This document shows, in pieces, positions 25,362-33,855 of a stretch of DNA of 55,579 nucleotides (position 1 is its first letter; each line of letters begins with the position of its first letter). The translations under genes and the position numbers were made by a program. A model generated the notes under the pieces. The model did no database searches and was not told the DNA's origin. It saw only the letters and a list, made by a program, of their open reading frames with translations. The DNA comes from JAFHCF01 sp048497495 (GTDB lineage: Bacteria > Pseudomonadota > Alphaproteobacteria > Rhizobiales > Ancalomicrobiaceae): contig JAFHCF010000035.1 in NCBI GenBank assembly GCA_048497495.1, positions 1 to 55,579 on the forward strand, given 5' to 3'.

Positions 25362-26144
25362 TCATGCGAGCATCCGAACCGATCGGTCGCGCGAATGCTC
25401 CGGGGTCCCGCCCTCTTCGGTGGCGAATCCGTTCTCGCGCCCTTCGGTAAAGACATGCAGGCCGGCGAGCGGCGTCCAGATTTCGTCGGTCAGGGGCGAC
25501 GTCGCGAGCAGGACCACCTCCTGCTCGCAGCCGTCCACGGCGCAGATTCGATGGAGCATGTGCAGGTGCGTATGCGCATGGACGAATAGGTGCTCGCCAT
25601 CGCTCAGCAGGAAATTGAATTCCCCTCGCTGCGAGAGTTCCTCGATCAAAGGCCCGATCGCCGCGATCACGTGGGGGACGGAATCGGCGTCGCCGCCGAC
25701 GTGGGCTATCGCGTCGAGCAATAGACAGAACGCGCGTTCGGAATCCGTCTCGCCGATGGGTTGGAACCGGCGTGGGACGAAGCCGGGATCGTCGCGCAGG
25801 CCGTCGAGCTTGCCGTTGTGGGCAAAGACCCAGGACCGCCCACCCAATTCACGTTCGAACGGGTGGGTGTTGGCCGACGATCGACCGAAGACCGCGGGGT
25901 TCGCCCGGCGGATGTGGCCGACCACCGTATGGCTCTGAAAGCCGTAGTCGCTGATGAAGGCGAGGCAGCCGCTCTCGGCGGCCGGCGACGGCTCCTTGAA
26001 GACCCGGGCGGCACGACCTTCGTAGAACGCCACGCCCCAGCCGTCCGAATGCGGGCCGATCTCTCCACCGCGCGGGCGCAGCAGGGCGAGCGATCGGTTC
26101 ACATCGGCCGGGTAGCGCGCGCTCATGCCGAACAATTCGCACAT
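25362..26144 (-). CDS. Class II glutamine amidotransferase (YafJ/Gn-AT-II type)
   Basis: 260 residues from the ATG at 26144, so Cys2 becomes the N-terminal nucleophile after Met removal, as in all class II (Ntn) amidotransferases. Family blocks are visible: MCELFGMSA, SDGWGVAFYEG, VVGHIRRAN, NTHPFERE, FAHNGKLDG and GETDSERAF. It is a stand-alone glutaminase domain without a synthase domain, like E. coli YafJ, and its acceptor partner is unknown. It lies 75 bases after the MBL hydrolase gene and 178 before the MFS gene on the same strand. This suggests a shared transcript from the ArsR-rhodanese promoter region. Confidence 0.9.
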   Translation of the reverse strand: MCELFGMSARYPADVNRSLALLRPRGGEIGPHSDGWGVAFYEGRAARVFKEPSPAAESGCLAFISDYGFQSHTVVGHIRRANPAVFGRSSANTHPFERELGGRSWVFAHNGKLDGLRDDPGFVPRRFQPIGETDSERAFCLLLDAIAHVGGDADSVPHVIAAIGPLIEELSQRGEFNFLLSDGEHLFVHAHTHLHMLHRICAVDGCEQEVVLLATSPLTDEIWTPLAGLHVFTEGRENGFATEEGGTPEHSRDRSVRMLA

Positions 26145-26219
26145 CGCCGGGACCACTCCGAACAGTCGGTGTTTCTCGAATACGGTCTTACCGAAAGGCG
26201 AGGGGCACGTGCCCGAAGG

Positions 26220-26951
26220 TCACGATCCGAGCCCGGCGTTGGCGGCGCGAAGCTCCGCAGCGCCGGCAGGTAGCGGCGGAATGTCCGTCGACATCACGCG
26301 CACGAACTCCTCTTCGTCGTCGATCCGGAACGCCGCATTGTGGCGCCTCTCGAAGCCGATCGTCGACATCGGCCGGCCGCTCAGGCTGCGACCGCAAACC
26401 GATCCGGCGAAGGCGCCGGGCATTACCTCGACATGGTCCGGCAAGGCCTTCAACAGCTGAAGGCTGCGAAACAGGGTGCGCGCGCCCGCCTCGACCGCGC
26501 CGAGGAGTTCGGTCCGGCCGACGTCGCCGACCATCAACGTGTGGCCGGTCAGGACGAACCACGGCTCTGCGGCCCGGGTCCGGTCGGTGACGAGCAGCGA
26601 AATGTGCTCCGGCGTATGTCCCGGCGTGTGGAGAACCTCGGCGACGACGTTGCCGAGCGGCAGCACGTCGCGGTCGCGGACACCCCGGAAGGGCTGGGCC
26701 GCCTCGGCCTCGGCGGACAACACGTAGTCGGCGCCGGCGGCTTCCGCCAAGCGCCGACCCGCCGAAGCGTGGTCGGCGTGAATATGGGTGTCGACGACGT
26801 AGAGAATCTTCATGCCGGTACCTTGCGCCGCCTGGAGATAGGGCGCGATGTCGCCGACCGGGTCGACGACGGCGCCCGACGCCTTGCCGCCGCAGCCGAA
26901 CAAGTAGGAGATCGCCACCGGATCGGTGTGGAGGAACTGTCGCAGGATCAT
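26220..26951 (-). CDS. MBL-fold metallohydrolase, persulfide-dioxygenase-like (ETHE1/Blh type)
   Basis: 243 residues from the ATG at 26951. Metal-binding motifs in order: THIHADH, HTPGHTPEH and GDVGRTE, typical of the ETHE1/BigR-associated Blh branch of the metallo-beta-lactamase fold. That branch oxidises glutathione persulfide to sulfite. It is divergent from an ArsR-rhodanese regulator, the usual setting of persulfide detoxification genes in rhizobia. It heads the run MBL, amidotransferase, MFS. The inverted repeat at 27038-27059 lies in its promoter region. The catalytic iron ligands look complete, though the substrate is inferred from context. Confidence 0.85.
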   Translation of the reverse strand: MILRQFLHTDPVAISYLFGCGGKASGAVVDPVGDIAPYLQAAQGTGMKILYVVDTHIHADHASAGRRLAEAAGADYVLSAEAEAAQPFRGVRDRDVLPLGNVVAEVLHTPGHTPEHISLLVTDRTRAAEPWFVLTGHTLMVGDVGRTELLGAVEAGARTLFRSLQLLKALPDHVEVMPGAFAGSVCGRSLSGRPMSTIGFERRHNAAFRIDDEEEFVRVMSTDIPPLPAGAAELRAANAGLGS

Positions 26952-27037
26952 GGGACTCTCCGATTTCCGCGCGATCCGAACGACATGCCACCTCCCCCGA
27001 CCGATCGGATCGGAGCTTGACAGATTCGGTCGACTGA

Positions 27038-27059
27038 TATTCAATCAATCTGTTGAATA
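27038..27059 (+). promoter_or_regulatory. ArsR-type operator between MBL gene and ArsR-rhodanese gene
   Basis: TATTCAA and its exact complement TTGAATA are separated by eight bases. A TTGACA -35 box lies at 27017-27022, so a repressor bound here would cover the start region of the regulator gene and the divergent MBL gene. The same ATTCAA-N8-TTGAAT core recurs at 33861-33884 region upstream of the DsrE gene. Confidence 0.75.
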
Positions 27060-27078
27060 GTCATTTGAAGCGAAAGAC

Positions 27079-27735
27079 ATGTCAAGCCCCAATCCCAAGA
27101 GCGCGGTGTTCGCCCAGTTCGCCGAAGTGGCCAAGGCGCTCGGCCATGCCCATCGGCTGGTGATTCTGGAACTGCTGGCTCAGCGGGAGCGCAGCGTCGA
27201 AACGCTGGCGGAACGGGCAGATTTGTCGATCGCCAACGCCTCACAGCACCTTCGACTGATGCGCCAGGCGGGGCTGCTCGCGTCGCGTCGAGACGGCAAA
27301 CACATTCTCTATCGCCTGAGCGATCCGGCTGTGCTCGATCTGGTGGCGGCGTTGCACCGTGTCGGCGAACGGAACGTGGCGGAGGTCCGTGAAATCGTCG
27401 GCGGTTACTTCCATGAGCGAGATGCGATGGAGCCGGTCTCCCGCAAGGAATTGGCACGCCGTCTCGACGATGGACTGGTGACCGTGCTCGACGTTCGCCC
27501 CGAGGACGAGTTCACCGCCGGTCACCTGCCCCAGGCGATCAACATTCCTTTGCGCGAACTGGTTCAACGTCTGCACGGTCTGCCGAAGGACCGTGAAGTC
27601 GTCGCCTATTGCCGCGGTCCATATTGTGTCTTCGCCTTCGAAGCGGTGGCGCTGCTGCGCCAACAGGGCTTCGAAGCGCGTCGCCTCGAGGATGGATATC
27701 CCGAATGGAAGGCGGCCGGGCTGCCCGTCGCATAG
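27079..27735 (+). CDS. ArsR-family regulator fused to a rhodanese domain
   Basis: 218 residues. Residues about 8-95 are an ArsR winged helix (KALGHAHRLVILELL, then ASQHLRLMRQAGLL and RRDGKHILYRLSD). Residues about 118-217 are a rhodanese domain with VLDVRPEDEF and the loop CRGPYC, whose first Cys is the expected persulfide site. No arsenic- or zinc-type Cys pair is seen in the helix-turn-helix half. The fusion suggests a one-component sensor in which sulfane sulfur on the rhodanese domain controls DNA binding. It is divergent from the MBL gene, with the dyad operator between. Similar fusions are known in sulfur-oxidising proteobacteria. Confidence 0.88.
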   Translation: MSSPNPKSAVFAQFAEVAKALGHAHRLVILELLAQRERSVETLAERADLSIANASQHLRLMRQAGLLASRRDGKHILYRLSDPAVLDLVAALHRVGERNVAEVREIVGGYFHERDAMEPVSRKELARRLDDGLVTVLDVRPEDEFTAGHLPQAINIPLRELVQRLHGLPKDREVVAYCRGPYCVFAFEAVALLRQQGFEARRLEDGYPEWKAAGLPVA

Positions 27736-27902
27736 GACGAGAGGGTGACACGATCGGCACGCGACGAGCCGCCGCTCTCTCGAAAGCAGCACGATCGAAT
27801 CTTCCGCCCGGCCGGCACCGGATCTCATACCAACCTCATGAAGTCCGACCTTCTCGAGGTAGGGATACGCGGAGAGGCGTCTCCTCACCGTCGCGGCTCG
27901 AG

Positions 27903-28724
27903 ATGGAGTTGCGGGCTTCACAGTGGCGCAGGCCGATACCGCATCACGGGACGGGGCGGGTTGATGCTCCTTCCTCGGACGCAAAGAGCAATCCGCTCGC
28001 CGACGCGCGTCGACAGAAGGGCACCGCCGACGGGGCCGTACCGGAAATCTGCATCCTCGACCCCGATGGCGATATCGTGCGCCATCTCGTGACGGCCGGG
28101 CGGGCGCGACGACACCCGTCTTGGGCCTGCTACCACACCGACCTGCACGCATTCGAACACGATGGCGTCACCTACGGCATGGTCGGATGCGCGGTCGGGG
28201 CGCCTTTCGCAATCCTGGTTGCCGAGGAGCTCTTCGTCTCGGGCTGCCGACTTCTCATCAGTCTGACATCGGCCGGCCAAATCCTGCCTGAGCGAGCGTC
28301 GCCCTATTTCATCGTCATCGATCGAGCGCTTCGGGACCAGGGGACCAGCTACCACTATCTGCCGCCCGCGGATTACAGTTCGGCCGACGGTCGGCTGGTG
28401 CGGCTCGCCGCGGACGCCCTTGCGTCCGCGGGACGATCGATGCTGGTCGGCGCCACCTGGACGACCGATGCGCCGTTCCGTGAGACCGCCGAAGCGATCG
28501 CGGTCGCCCAGGAAACCGGCATTCTGGCCGTCGAGATGGAGGCGGCGGCGCTTTACGCCTTTGCTGCCGCGCGGGAGAAGTCGGTGCTCTGCCTTGCGCA
28601 TGTCACCAACCAGATGGGGCAGGTCGAGGGCGACTTCGAAAAAGGCGTCGCCGACGGCGCAGAGGAGTCTCTGGAGGTGATTTCGCGGGTGGCGTATCGT
28701 TGGCGCGACCACTCGGCGCCGTGA
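27903..28724 (+). CDS. Nucleoside phosphorylase/nucleosidase-family protein (PNP_UDP fold)
   Basis: 273 residues from the ATG at 27903. This start has no clear ribosome-binding site, so it is uncertain. Family features: an early VGCAVGAPFAILVAEEL block in place of the phosphate loop, LLISLTSAGQI, and a C-terminal ETGILAVEMEAAALYAFA. The last of these is the nucleoside-phosphorylase motif with Glu-Met-Glu contacting the ribose. The substrate (uridine, purine nucleoside or another) cannot be read. It follows the ArsR-rhodanese gene by 168 bases in the same direction and is convergent with the zinc ATPase gene. The region between is unassigned. Confidence 0.75.
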   Translation: MELRASQWRRPIPHHGTGRVDAPSSDAKSNPLADARRQKGTADGAVPEICILDPDGDIVRHLVTAGRARRHPSWACYHTDLHAFEHDGVTYGMVGCAVGAPFAILVAEELFVSGCRLLISLTSAGQILPERASPYFIVIDRALRDQGTSYHYLPPADYSSADGRLVRLAADALASAGRSMLVGATWTTDAPFRETAEAIAVAQETGILAVEMEAAALYAFAAAREKSVLCLAHVTNQMGQVEGDFEKGVADGAEESLEVISRVAYRWRDHSAP

Positions 28725-28765
28725 TGGGCGTGCGCGGTCGAGTAACGCTCCGTTTCTCGTATCGC

Positions 28766-31009
28766 TCACGACATTCGGACGGGCACCAACAGCCGCAGCG
28801 CATTGGCCGTCACCAGGACGGTGGCTCCGGTATCGGCGAGGATGGCAGGCCACAGGCCGGTGAGCCCGAGGACCGTGGTCACCAGGAACACCGCCTTCAG
28901 GCCGAGGGCGATGGTGATGTTCTGCCGGATGTTGCCCATCGTTCGCTTCGACAGGTCGATCATCCGGGCGACGTCGCCGATCCTGCCGTGCAGCGCCGCC
29001 GCGTCGGCGGTCTCGAGCGCGATGTCGGTGCCACCGCCCATGGCGATGCCGACGTCGGCCGCGGCGAGTGCCGGGGCGTCGTTGATGCCGTCGCCGACCT
29101 TGGCGACCTTCAGCCCACTCGCCTGCATCTCCCCGATGATGCGCAACTTGTCCTGCGGCAGCAGTCCCGCACGCGCCTCCATGCCGAGTCGGCGGCCGAT
29201 CGCTGTTGCGGTGCGGGCGTTGTCGCCGGTCAGCATCACGGTGGCGATCCCGGCATCGGTGAGGGCCTTCAGCCCCGCGAGTGCGTCCGCGCGGGGTTCG
29301 TCGCGCAGGGCGACGGCGCCGACGGCCGCGTCGCCTACCACCAGCACCGAGACGGTCTTGCCTTCGCCGTGTAAATCCGCCACCCGCGCGGTCTGTTCCG
29401 GCGTCAACGTCACCCGCTCCCCCGCCGCCGATGCGGAACCGAGGAAGACGGGCACGCCGTCCACGGTGCCGGTCACGCCCTTGCCGCCGATCGCCGTGGC
29501 ATCGCCGGCGGAGGGAACCCGAAGGGCGTCCACCGCCGCCCGCGCCAGGATGGCCGAAGCGAGCGGGTGGTTCGACCCGACTTCCAGCGCGGCGGCCAAG
29601 GTCAGCACTTCCGCTTGCGAACGGTCGAACCCGACCACATCGGTGACCTCGGGCTTGCCTTCGGTCAGGGTGCCGGTCTTGTCGAAAGCCACCGCCGTGA
29701 TGGTCCCGAGGGTTTCGAGAACGGCCCCGCCTTTGATCAGCAAGCCGCGCCGCGCCCCGGCCGACAGCGCCGCCGCGATCGCCGCGGGCGTCGAGATCAC
29801 CAGGGCGCAGGGGCAGCCGATCAGCAGAATGGCCAGTCCCTTGTAGATCGACGCCGCCCATGCGCCGCCGAACAGCAGCGGCGGGGCGACCGCCACCAGC
29901 GTCGCGACCCCCACCACGGCCGGGGTGTACCAGCGCGAGAAACGGTCGATGAAGCGCTCGGTCGGCGCCTTGTGCTCCTGGGCCTCCTCGACCAGCTTCA
30001 CCACGCGGGCGATGGTGTTGTCGGCCGCCGCCGCGGTGACGCGGACGCGCAGCGCGGCGTCGCCGTTGACCGTCCCGGCGAACACCGGGGCGCCGATGCC
30101 CTTGCGTATCGGCATGCTCTCGCCGGTCACCGAGGCTTCGTCGATCGGGCTTTCGCCGGCGACGATCTCCCCATCGGCCGGCACGCGGTCGCCGGGCCGC
30201 ACCAGAATGACCGCGCCGACCGCGAGGCTTTCGGCCGGCACCTCGCGGGTCTGGCCGTCCGCTTCGAGGAGGGCGGTTTTCGGCACCAAGGCGGTCAACG
30301 ACTGGATGCTCGCCCGTGCGCGCGCGCCCGCCACCCCTTCGAGGAGTTCGCCGACGAGGAACAGGAAGACGACGGCCGCCGCCTCTTCGGCTGCGTCGAT
30401 GACCACGGCGCCGACCGCCGCGATGGTCATCAGCATTTCGATGGAAAACGGCGTTCCCGCCAGCGCCGCCATCACCGCCCGGCGCGCGATCGGGATCAAC
30501 CCCACCAGCATCGCCGCCGTGAAGGCGTAAGCCGCGATCGAGGGCGCGAGTTCGCCGACGACGAAGGCCACCACCAAGGCCGCGCCGCAGGCGAGGGTCG
30601 AGCGGCCCTTCGCGCTCCGCCACCAGGCGCCGGTGGTCGGGCCGTGGTCATGACCGTGCAGCCCGTCGACCCTCTTGACGGCCGGAGCCCGGTGGCCGTG
30701 GTCGGGTTCATGGTGGTGCTCGTGATCATGCCCATGCTCGTGGTCGTGCCCGCATCCGGCAGGGGCCGGAACGGCGGGCGCGACTTCGGTGAGTGGGGTG
30801 AGTTGGTATCCGAGGCCGGTCACCTTCTTTTCGATCGAGGCGAGGTCGCTCCCTGTCCCGTGGTGGACGGTCAGGGTACGCGTCGTCACCGAAACCGCGA
30901 CGTCGGCGACCCCCGGCATCCGCCGCACCGCCGTGTCGATCTTGGCGGCGCAACTGCCACAGTCCATGCCTTTCACCCGGTAGCGGGTCTCGGTCGCGGC
31001 GTCGCTCAT
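28766..31009 (-). CDS. zntA: Zn/Cd/Pb-exporting P1B-type ATPase (ZntA-like)
   Basis: 747 residues from the ATG at 31009. An N-terminal heavy-metal domain (GMDCGSCAAKID) is followed by a His-rich linker (about 88-125, repeated HDHEHGHDHEH units). Eight membrane helices carry the CPC metal site, and DKTGTLTEG, SNHPLA, TGDN and GDGINDAPAL form the catalytic core. The GMDCGSC form and the His linker favour divalent Zn, Cd or Pb over copper. It would export metal from the cytoplasm. A MerR-type operator with a 19-base spacer lies directly upstream, shared with the divergent regulator gene. Confidence 0.93.
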   Translation of the reverse strand: MSDAATETRYRVKGMDCGSCAAKIDTAVRRMPGVADVAVSVTTRTLTVHHGTGSDLASIEKKVTGLGYQLTPLTEVAPAVPAPAGCGHDHEHGHDHEHHHEPDHGHRAPAVKRVDGLHGHDHGPTTGAWWRSAKGRSTLACGAALVVAFVVGELAPSIAAYAFTAAMLVGLIPIARRAVMAALAGTPFSIEMLMTIAAVGAVVIDAAEEAAAVVFLFLVGELLEGVAGARARASIQSLTALVPKTALLEADGQTREVPAESLAVGAVILVRPGDRVPADGEIVAGESPIDEASVTGESMPIRKGIGAPVFAGTVNGDAALRVRVTAAAADNTIARVVKLVEEAQEHKAPTERFIDRFSRWYTPAVVGVATLVAVAPPLLFGGAWAASIYKGLAILLIGCPCALVISTPAAIAAALSAGARRGLLIKGGAVLETLGTITAVAFDKTGTLTEGKPEVTDVVGFDRSQAEVLTLAAALEVGSNHPLASAILARAAVDALRVPSAGDATAIGGKGVTGTVDGVPVFLGSASAAGERVTLTPEQTARVADLHGEGKTVSVLVVGDAAVGAVALRDEPRADALAGLKALTDAGIATVMLTGDNARTATAIGRRLGMEARAGLLPQDKLRIIGEMQASGLKVAKVGDGINDAPALAAADVGIAMGGGTDIALETADAAALHGRIGDVARMIDLSKRTMGNIRQNITIALGLKAVFLVTTVLGLTGLWPAILADTGATVLVTANALRLLVPVRMS

Positions 31010-31037
31010 GATCGGCTTCCTTGCTCTGGTCCCCGAA

Positions 31038-31068
31038 AAGCTACATCCTCCAGCGACTAGAGGAGCAA
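31038..31068 (-). promoter_or_regulatory. MerR-type operator-promoter of the zinc ATPase gene
   Basis: Reading toward the ATPase, -35 TTGCTC (31068-31063) and -10 TAGCTT (31043-31038) are 19 bases apart. Between them a dyad CCTCTAG-3-CTGGAGG (31047-31063) has one mismatch. The long spacer with an internal dyad is the hallmark of promoters twisted open by MerR-family proteins. Confidence 0.75.
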
Positions 31069-31076
31069 GGAGAATG

Positions 31077-31499
31077 ATGCAGGGCATTCCGATCGGCGAG
31101 GCGGCCCGCCGCAGTGGCGTCAAAGTGCCGACCATTCGCTATTACGAGCAGATCGGTTTGCTTCCCGCGCCGCCGCGCAGCGACGGCAATCGGCGGCTCT
31201 ACGCCGCCGCCGACCTGGGGCGGCTCGCCTTCATCCGCCATGCGCGCGAACTCGGGTTCGAGGTCGAGGCGATCCGCACCCTTCTGGTCCTTCAAGACGA
31301 TCCCGACCAGTCCTGCGCGACCGCCGACGCCATCGCCAAGGCCCGACTGGCCGAGGTCGAACACCGCATCGCCAGCCTGACGGCACTCCGGGCCGAGTTG
31401 GAACGGATGATCGGCGAGTGTGCCTGTGGCCGCGTCGCCGAGTGCCGGGTGATCGAGACGCTCGCCGACCACACCCATCGGCACGGGAAGCTGGATTGA
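31077..31499 (+). CDS. MerR-family regulator of the zinc ATPase (ZntR/CadR-like)
   Basis: 140 residues from the ATG at 31077, with AAGGAG four bases upstream; an ATG at 31074 sits too close to that box. N-terminal winged helix (PIGEAARRSGVKVPTIRYYE), a dimerisation helix, and C-terminal metal-type residues: Cys in DQSCATADA, then CACGRVAEC and HTHRH at the tail. The CxC plus later Cys and His pattern resembles Zn/Cd/Pb sensors. It is divergent from the zntA-like gene and should activate it through the 19-base-spacer promoter between them. Confidence 0.9.
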   Translation: MQGIPIGEAARRSGVKVPTIRYYEQIGLLPAPPRSDGNRRLYAAADLGRLAFIRHARELGFEVEAIRTLLVLQDDPDQSCATADAIAKARLAEVEHRIASLTALRAELERMIGECACGRVAECRVIETLADHTHRHGKLD

Positions 31500-31728
31500 G
31501 GGGAGTGGCCGTCAAACACGTCCGGCGCCACCAGCGCAGGAACGCCACCACGGACCAGACGGCTTCGACGAGACCGAACGGCCACGCGCCTTGCAGGAAG
31601 CCATAGGTCGATGCCAACAGGCAGGTTCCGGCGAAGGCCAACACGAACCAGGGAAAGCGGCGTTCCAGCGCGTAGCAGACCATCATCGCGGTGACCGCGA
31701 ACAAGCCGAAGAGCGTGAGACCATCCAT
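31231..31728 (-). CDS. Small membrane protein; long C-terminal tail overlaps the MerR gene
   Basis: 165 codons in frame. Only the first 70 or so residues look like protein: two hydrophobic segments (LTLFGLFAVTAMMVCYALE and WFVLAFAGTCLLASTYGFLQ) and VEAVWSVVAFLRWW, a pattern common to small unknown membrane proteins beside metal transporters. After that the frame runs antisense through the end of the MerR gene and becomes Arg-rich. The natural stop may have been lost, or the tail is real but unstructured. It follows the EamA gene by 24 bases. Function unknown. Confidence 0.55.
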   Translation of the reverse strand: MDGLTLFGLFAVTAMMVCYALERRFPWFVLAFAGTCLLASTYGFLQGAWPFGLVEAVWSVVAFLRWWRRTCLTATPLNPASRADGCGRRASRSPGTRRRGHRHTRRSSVPTRPGVPSGWRCGVRPRPVGPWRWRRRSRRTGRDRLEGPEGCGSPRPRTRVRAHGG

Positions 31729-31752
31729 CGGTCGGCTTCTTTCGTGGCGTCG

Positions 31753-32817
31753 TCAATGCGGATGTCGGTGGTGGACGTCGGGATAGTGGACGTGGCTGTG
31801 CCACATCGGATCGTGTCTATGCTCGTGAGAATGGGGTTCGCTCACCGGCCCGTCGTGTTCATGGCGATGGTGTTCGTCGTGACCGTGGCCGTGCTCGTGT
31901 TCGAGAGCTTCGTGCGCGTGTTCGTGCCCGTGGCGTTCGGCGAGATGCAGCCACAGTCCGACTCCCATGAGGATGCCGGACGAGAGAAGCCGCAACGTGA
32001 TCGGCTCGTCGAGCAGGGCGACGGCCAACACCGCTCCGATGAACGGCGCGAGCGAGAAATAGGCTCCCGTTCGCGCCGTCCCCAGATGCCGCAGGGCCAG
32101 AATGAACAGGACGAGGCTCACCCCGACACCGAGGAACCCCACCACGCCCGCGGCCGCGAGGTAGCCGATCGCCGGGATCGTTCCGCCCGAGGCGAGGGCG
32201 ATGACGACGTTGACCGATCCCGCCACCAGTCCCTTCAGGATGGTGATGACGACCGGGTCGGTCGCCGAGATCCTGCGGGTGAGGTTGTTGTCGATGCCCC
32301 ACGCCAAGCAGGCCGTCGCGACGAGAACCGCCCCCGTGCCGAAGGCGATGCCTCGGCCCTCCCAGGACAGCAGGACGGCTCCGGCCAGGATGGCCAGCGC
32401 GCCGGCCAACAGGCGACGATCGACGTTCTCGCGGAAGACCAGCCAGGCGATCGCCATGGTCGCGAGGCCCTCGAGGTTGAGCAGCAACGCACTGCTGGAC
32501 GCCGTGGCGCGCGACAGCCCCGACATCAACAGCACCGGAGCGACGATCCCTCCCATCACGATGGCCGCCGCCAACCATGGCAGGTCGGAGCGGGTCAAAG
32601 GGGCTTCGCTCTCAACGATTCCCATCCCGTGGCGCAGTAGGCGGTGGATCGCCAGCCCCACCCCGGCGCCGAGATAGAGCAACCCGGCCAACATGAAGGG
32701 GCCGACCTCTTCGAGCAGGAGCTTCGAAAGAGGCGGTGTGGCCCCGAACAGGGCCGCCGAAATCAGGGCGAGCGGAACGCCGGGCCAGAGGTGGGCGTGC
32801 GAACGAGGATCGGACAT
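31753..32817 (-). CDS. EamA/DMT-family permease with a histidine-rich C-terminal tail
   Basis: 354 residues. Ten hydrophobic helices in two EamA repeats (LALISAALFGATPPLSKLLL at the start; GAVLLSWEG and AYFSLAPFIGAVLA later). The last 55 residues form a cytoplasmic or terminal tail packed with His-Glu and His-Asp pairs (for example HGHEHAHEALEHEHGHGHDE). Such tails are known from zinc and nickel carriers, so a divalent metal or metal-related role is a fair inference. EamA substrates are otherwise mostly amino acids and metabolites. It lies in the operon DsrE, methyltransferase, EamA, small membrane protein. Confidence 0.85.
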   Translation of the reverse strand: MSDPRSHAHLWPGVPLALISAALFGATPPLSKLLLEEVGPFMLAGLLYLGAGVGLAIHRLLRHGMGIVESEAPLTRSDLPWLAAAIVMGGIVAPVLLMSGLSRATASSSALLLNLEGLATMAIAWLVFRENVDRRLLAGALAILAGAVLLSWEGRGIAFGTGAVLVATACLAWGIDNNLTRRISATDPVVITILKGLVAGSVNVVIALASGGTIPAIGYLAAAGVVGFLGVGVSLVLFILALRHLGTARTGAYFSLAPFIGAVLAVALLDEPITLRLLSSGILMGVGLWLHLAERHGHEHAHEALEHEHGHGHDEHHRHEHDGPVSEPHSHEHRHDPMWHSHVHYPDVHHRHPH

Positions 32818-32867
32818 GTCGTCGATCTAACACGCGGATCGGATCGTCGTCCTGCTTCGGTCGAAGT

Positions 32868-33443
32868 TCATCGGGTGGCCGACAGGCCAAAATGAAACGG
32901 GCAGCAATCTGCGAGGTCTACCATTTCGACGGCGGCAAACCCGGCCTCTTCGATCCACCTCCGGCATCGGTCGGGGGACGGCCGGATATCGAGCGACGGC
33001 CCGCGAGGCGTCGGGATGTCGCTGCGCCAGTGCATGACGGAGAGCGTTCCGCCGTCACGCAGCACCCGGTGTGCTTCCCGCAACAGCGCGACCGGGTGTT
33101 CCAGGTGCAGCAGATTGTAGATCATCGCGTGGGACTGTGAACCCGCGGGAAGGCCTGTCCCGTGGGTCACGAAGTCCCGCACTTCGGTCCGGACATTGGC
33201 GATGCCGTCGGCGGTCGCCATCACTCGGACGAGGGCCACCAGTTCCGGCTCGATGTCGAGCGCGGTGAGGCTGCCGGTGGTGCGGCGCGCGGCGGGAAAC
33301 GTGAAGGTTCCGTAGCCGCACCCGAACTCGACGACGGCGCCGGTGGGGAAACCACCTCCCAACAGCCTTTCGACCGCGGCCTCGGCGTCGAAGAACGTCG
33401 ACCAATAGGTCTCGTCCGGCATTCCGCTTTCGCGCCCCTTCAT
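32868..33443 (-). CDS. SAM-dependent class I methyltransferase
   Basis: 191 residues from the ATG at 33443. The Rossmann fold SAM site is clear: VVEFGCGYGTFTF (motif I), LTALDIEP (motif II acid), and a post-motif MIYNLLHLEHP. The substrate is unknown. The neighbours (DsrE protein 19 bases upstream, EamA carrier 50 bases downstream) suggest a sulfur or metal stress role, for instance methylation of a thiol or metalloid. The C-terminus ends CPFHFGLSATR. A detached copy of this tail occurs at 46587-46626, so a relative of this gene was once present there. Confidence 0.85.
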   Translation of the reverse strand: MKGRESGMPDETYWSTFFDAEAAVERLLGGGFPTGAVVEFGCGYGTFTFPAARRTTGSLTALDIEPELVALVRVMATADGIANVRTEVRDFVTHGTGLPAGSQSHAMIYNLLHLEHPVALLREAHRVLRDGGTLSVMHWRSDIPTPRGPSLDIRPSPDRCRRWIEEAGFAAVEMVDLADCCPFHFGLSATR

Positions 33444-33462
33444 GACCGCCCGCTCTCCTGCG

Positions 33463-33816
33463 TCAGAACACGAGGACCTTGTCGGCGGCGATCGTCGCTT
33501 CCGCGAGGGCGTCCATGGTGCTGCGCTCGGCGCCGTCGACCATCTGCTCGGCAGGCAGGCCGCGCGCATCCATGCAGGTGCCGCACAGGAGCACCTTGCC
33601 GCCGGCGACGACGATGCGCTTCAGCATCTTTTCGACGTTGTAGAATCCGTCCGGGGTCTTCTGACCGGCCCGCGCCGAGAGAACCGCGTCGGCCATCAGG
33701 AAGACGGTGACCGTCCCATCGGGATCGTGCTTGCCGAGCGCATGGGCGAGGCGCAGACCGTTGTAGACCCGTTCGGTTCCATAGGGTGGGTCATTGAGAA
33801 TGAGCAGGGTGTTCAT
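33463..33816 (-). CDS. DsrE-family sulfur-carrier-like protein
   Basis: 117 residues, cytoplasmic. The DsrE/DsrF fold is indicated by TLLILNDPPYGTERVYNGLR, VTVFLMADAVL and a Cys loop VLLCGTCMDARGL, where a cysteine can carry a persulfide. Members of this family relay sulfur between proteins or act with rhodaneses in sulfur oxidation. It heads a four-gene operon, and a 15-base-arm inverted repeat with the ArsR-rhodanese operator core lies 39 bases upstream of its start. It should therefore answer to the same sulfur signal. Confidence 0.88.
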   Translation of the reverse strand: MNTLLILNDPPYGTERVYNGLRLAHALGKHDPDGTVTVFLMADAVLSARAGQKTPDGFYNVEKMLKRIVVAGGKVLLCGTCMDARGLPAEQMVDGAERSTMDALAEATIAADKVLVF

Positions 33817-33855
33817 GAGAGTGGCTCCTCGGTTGCCCCCGAATGAACACCATCT

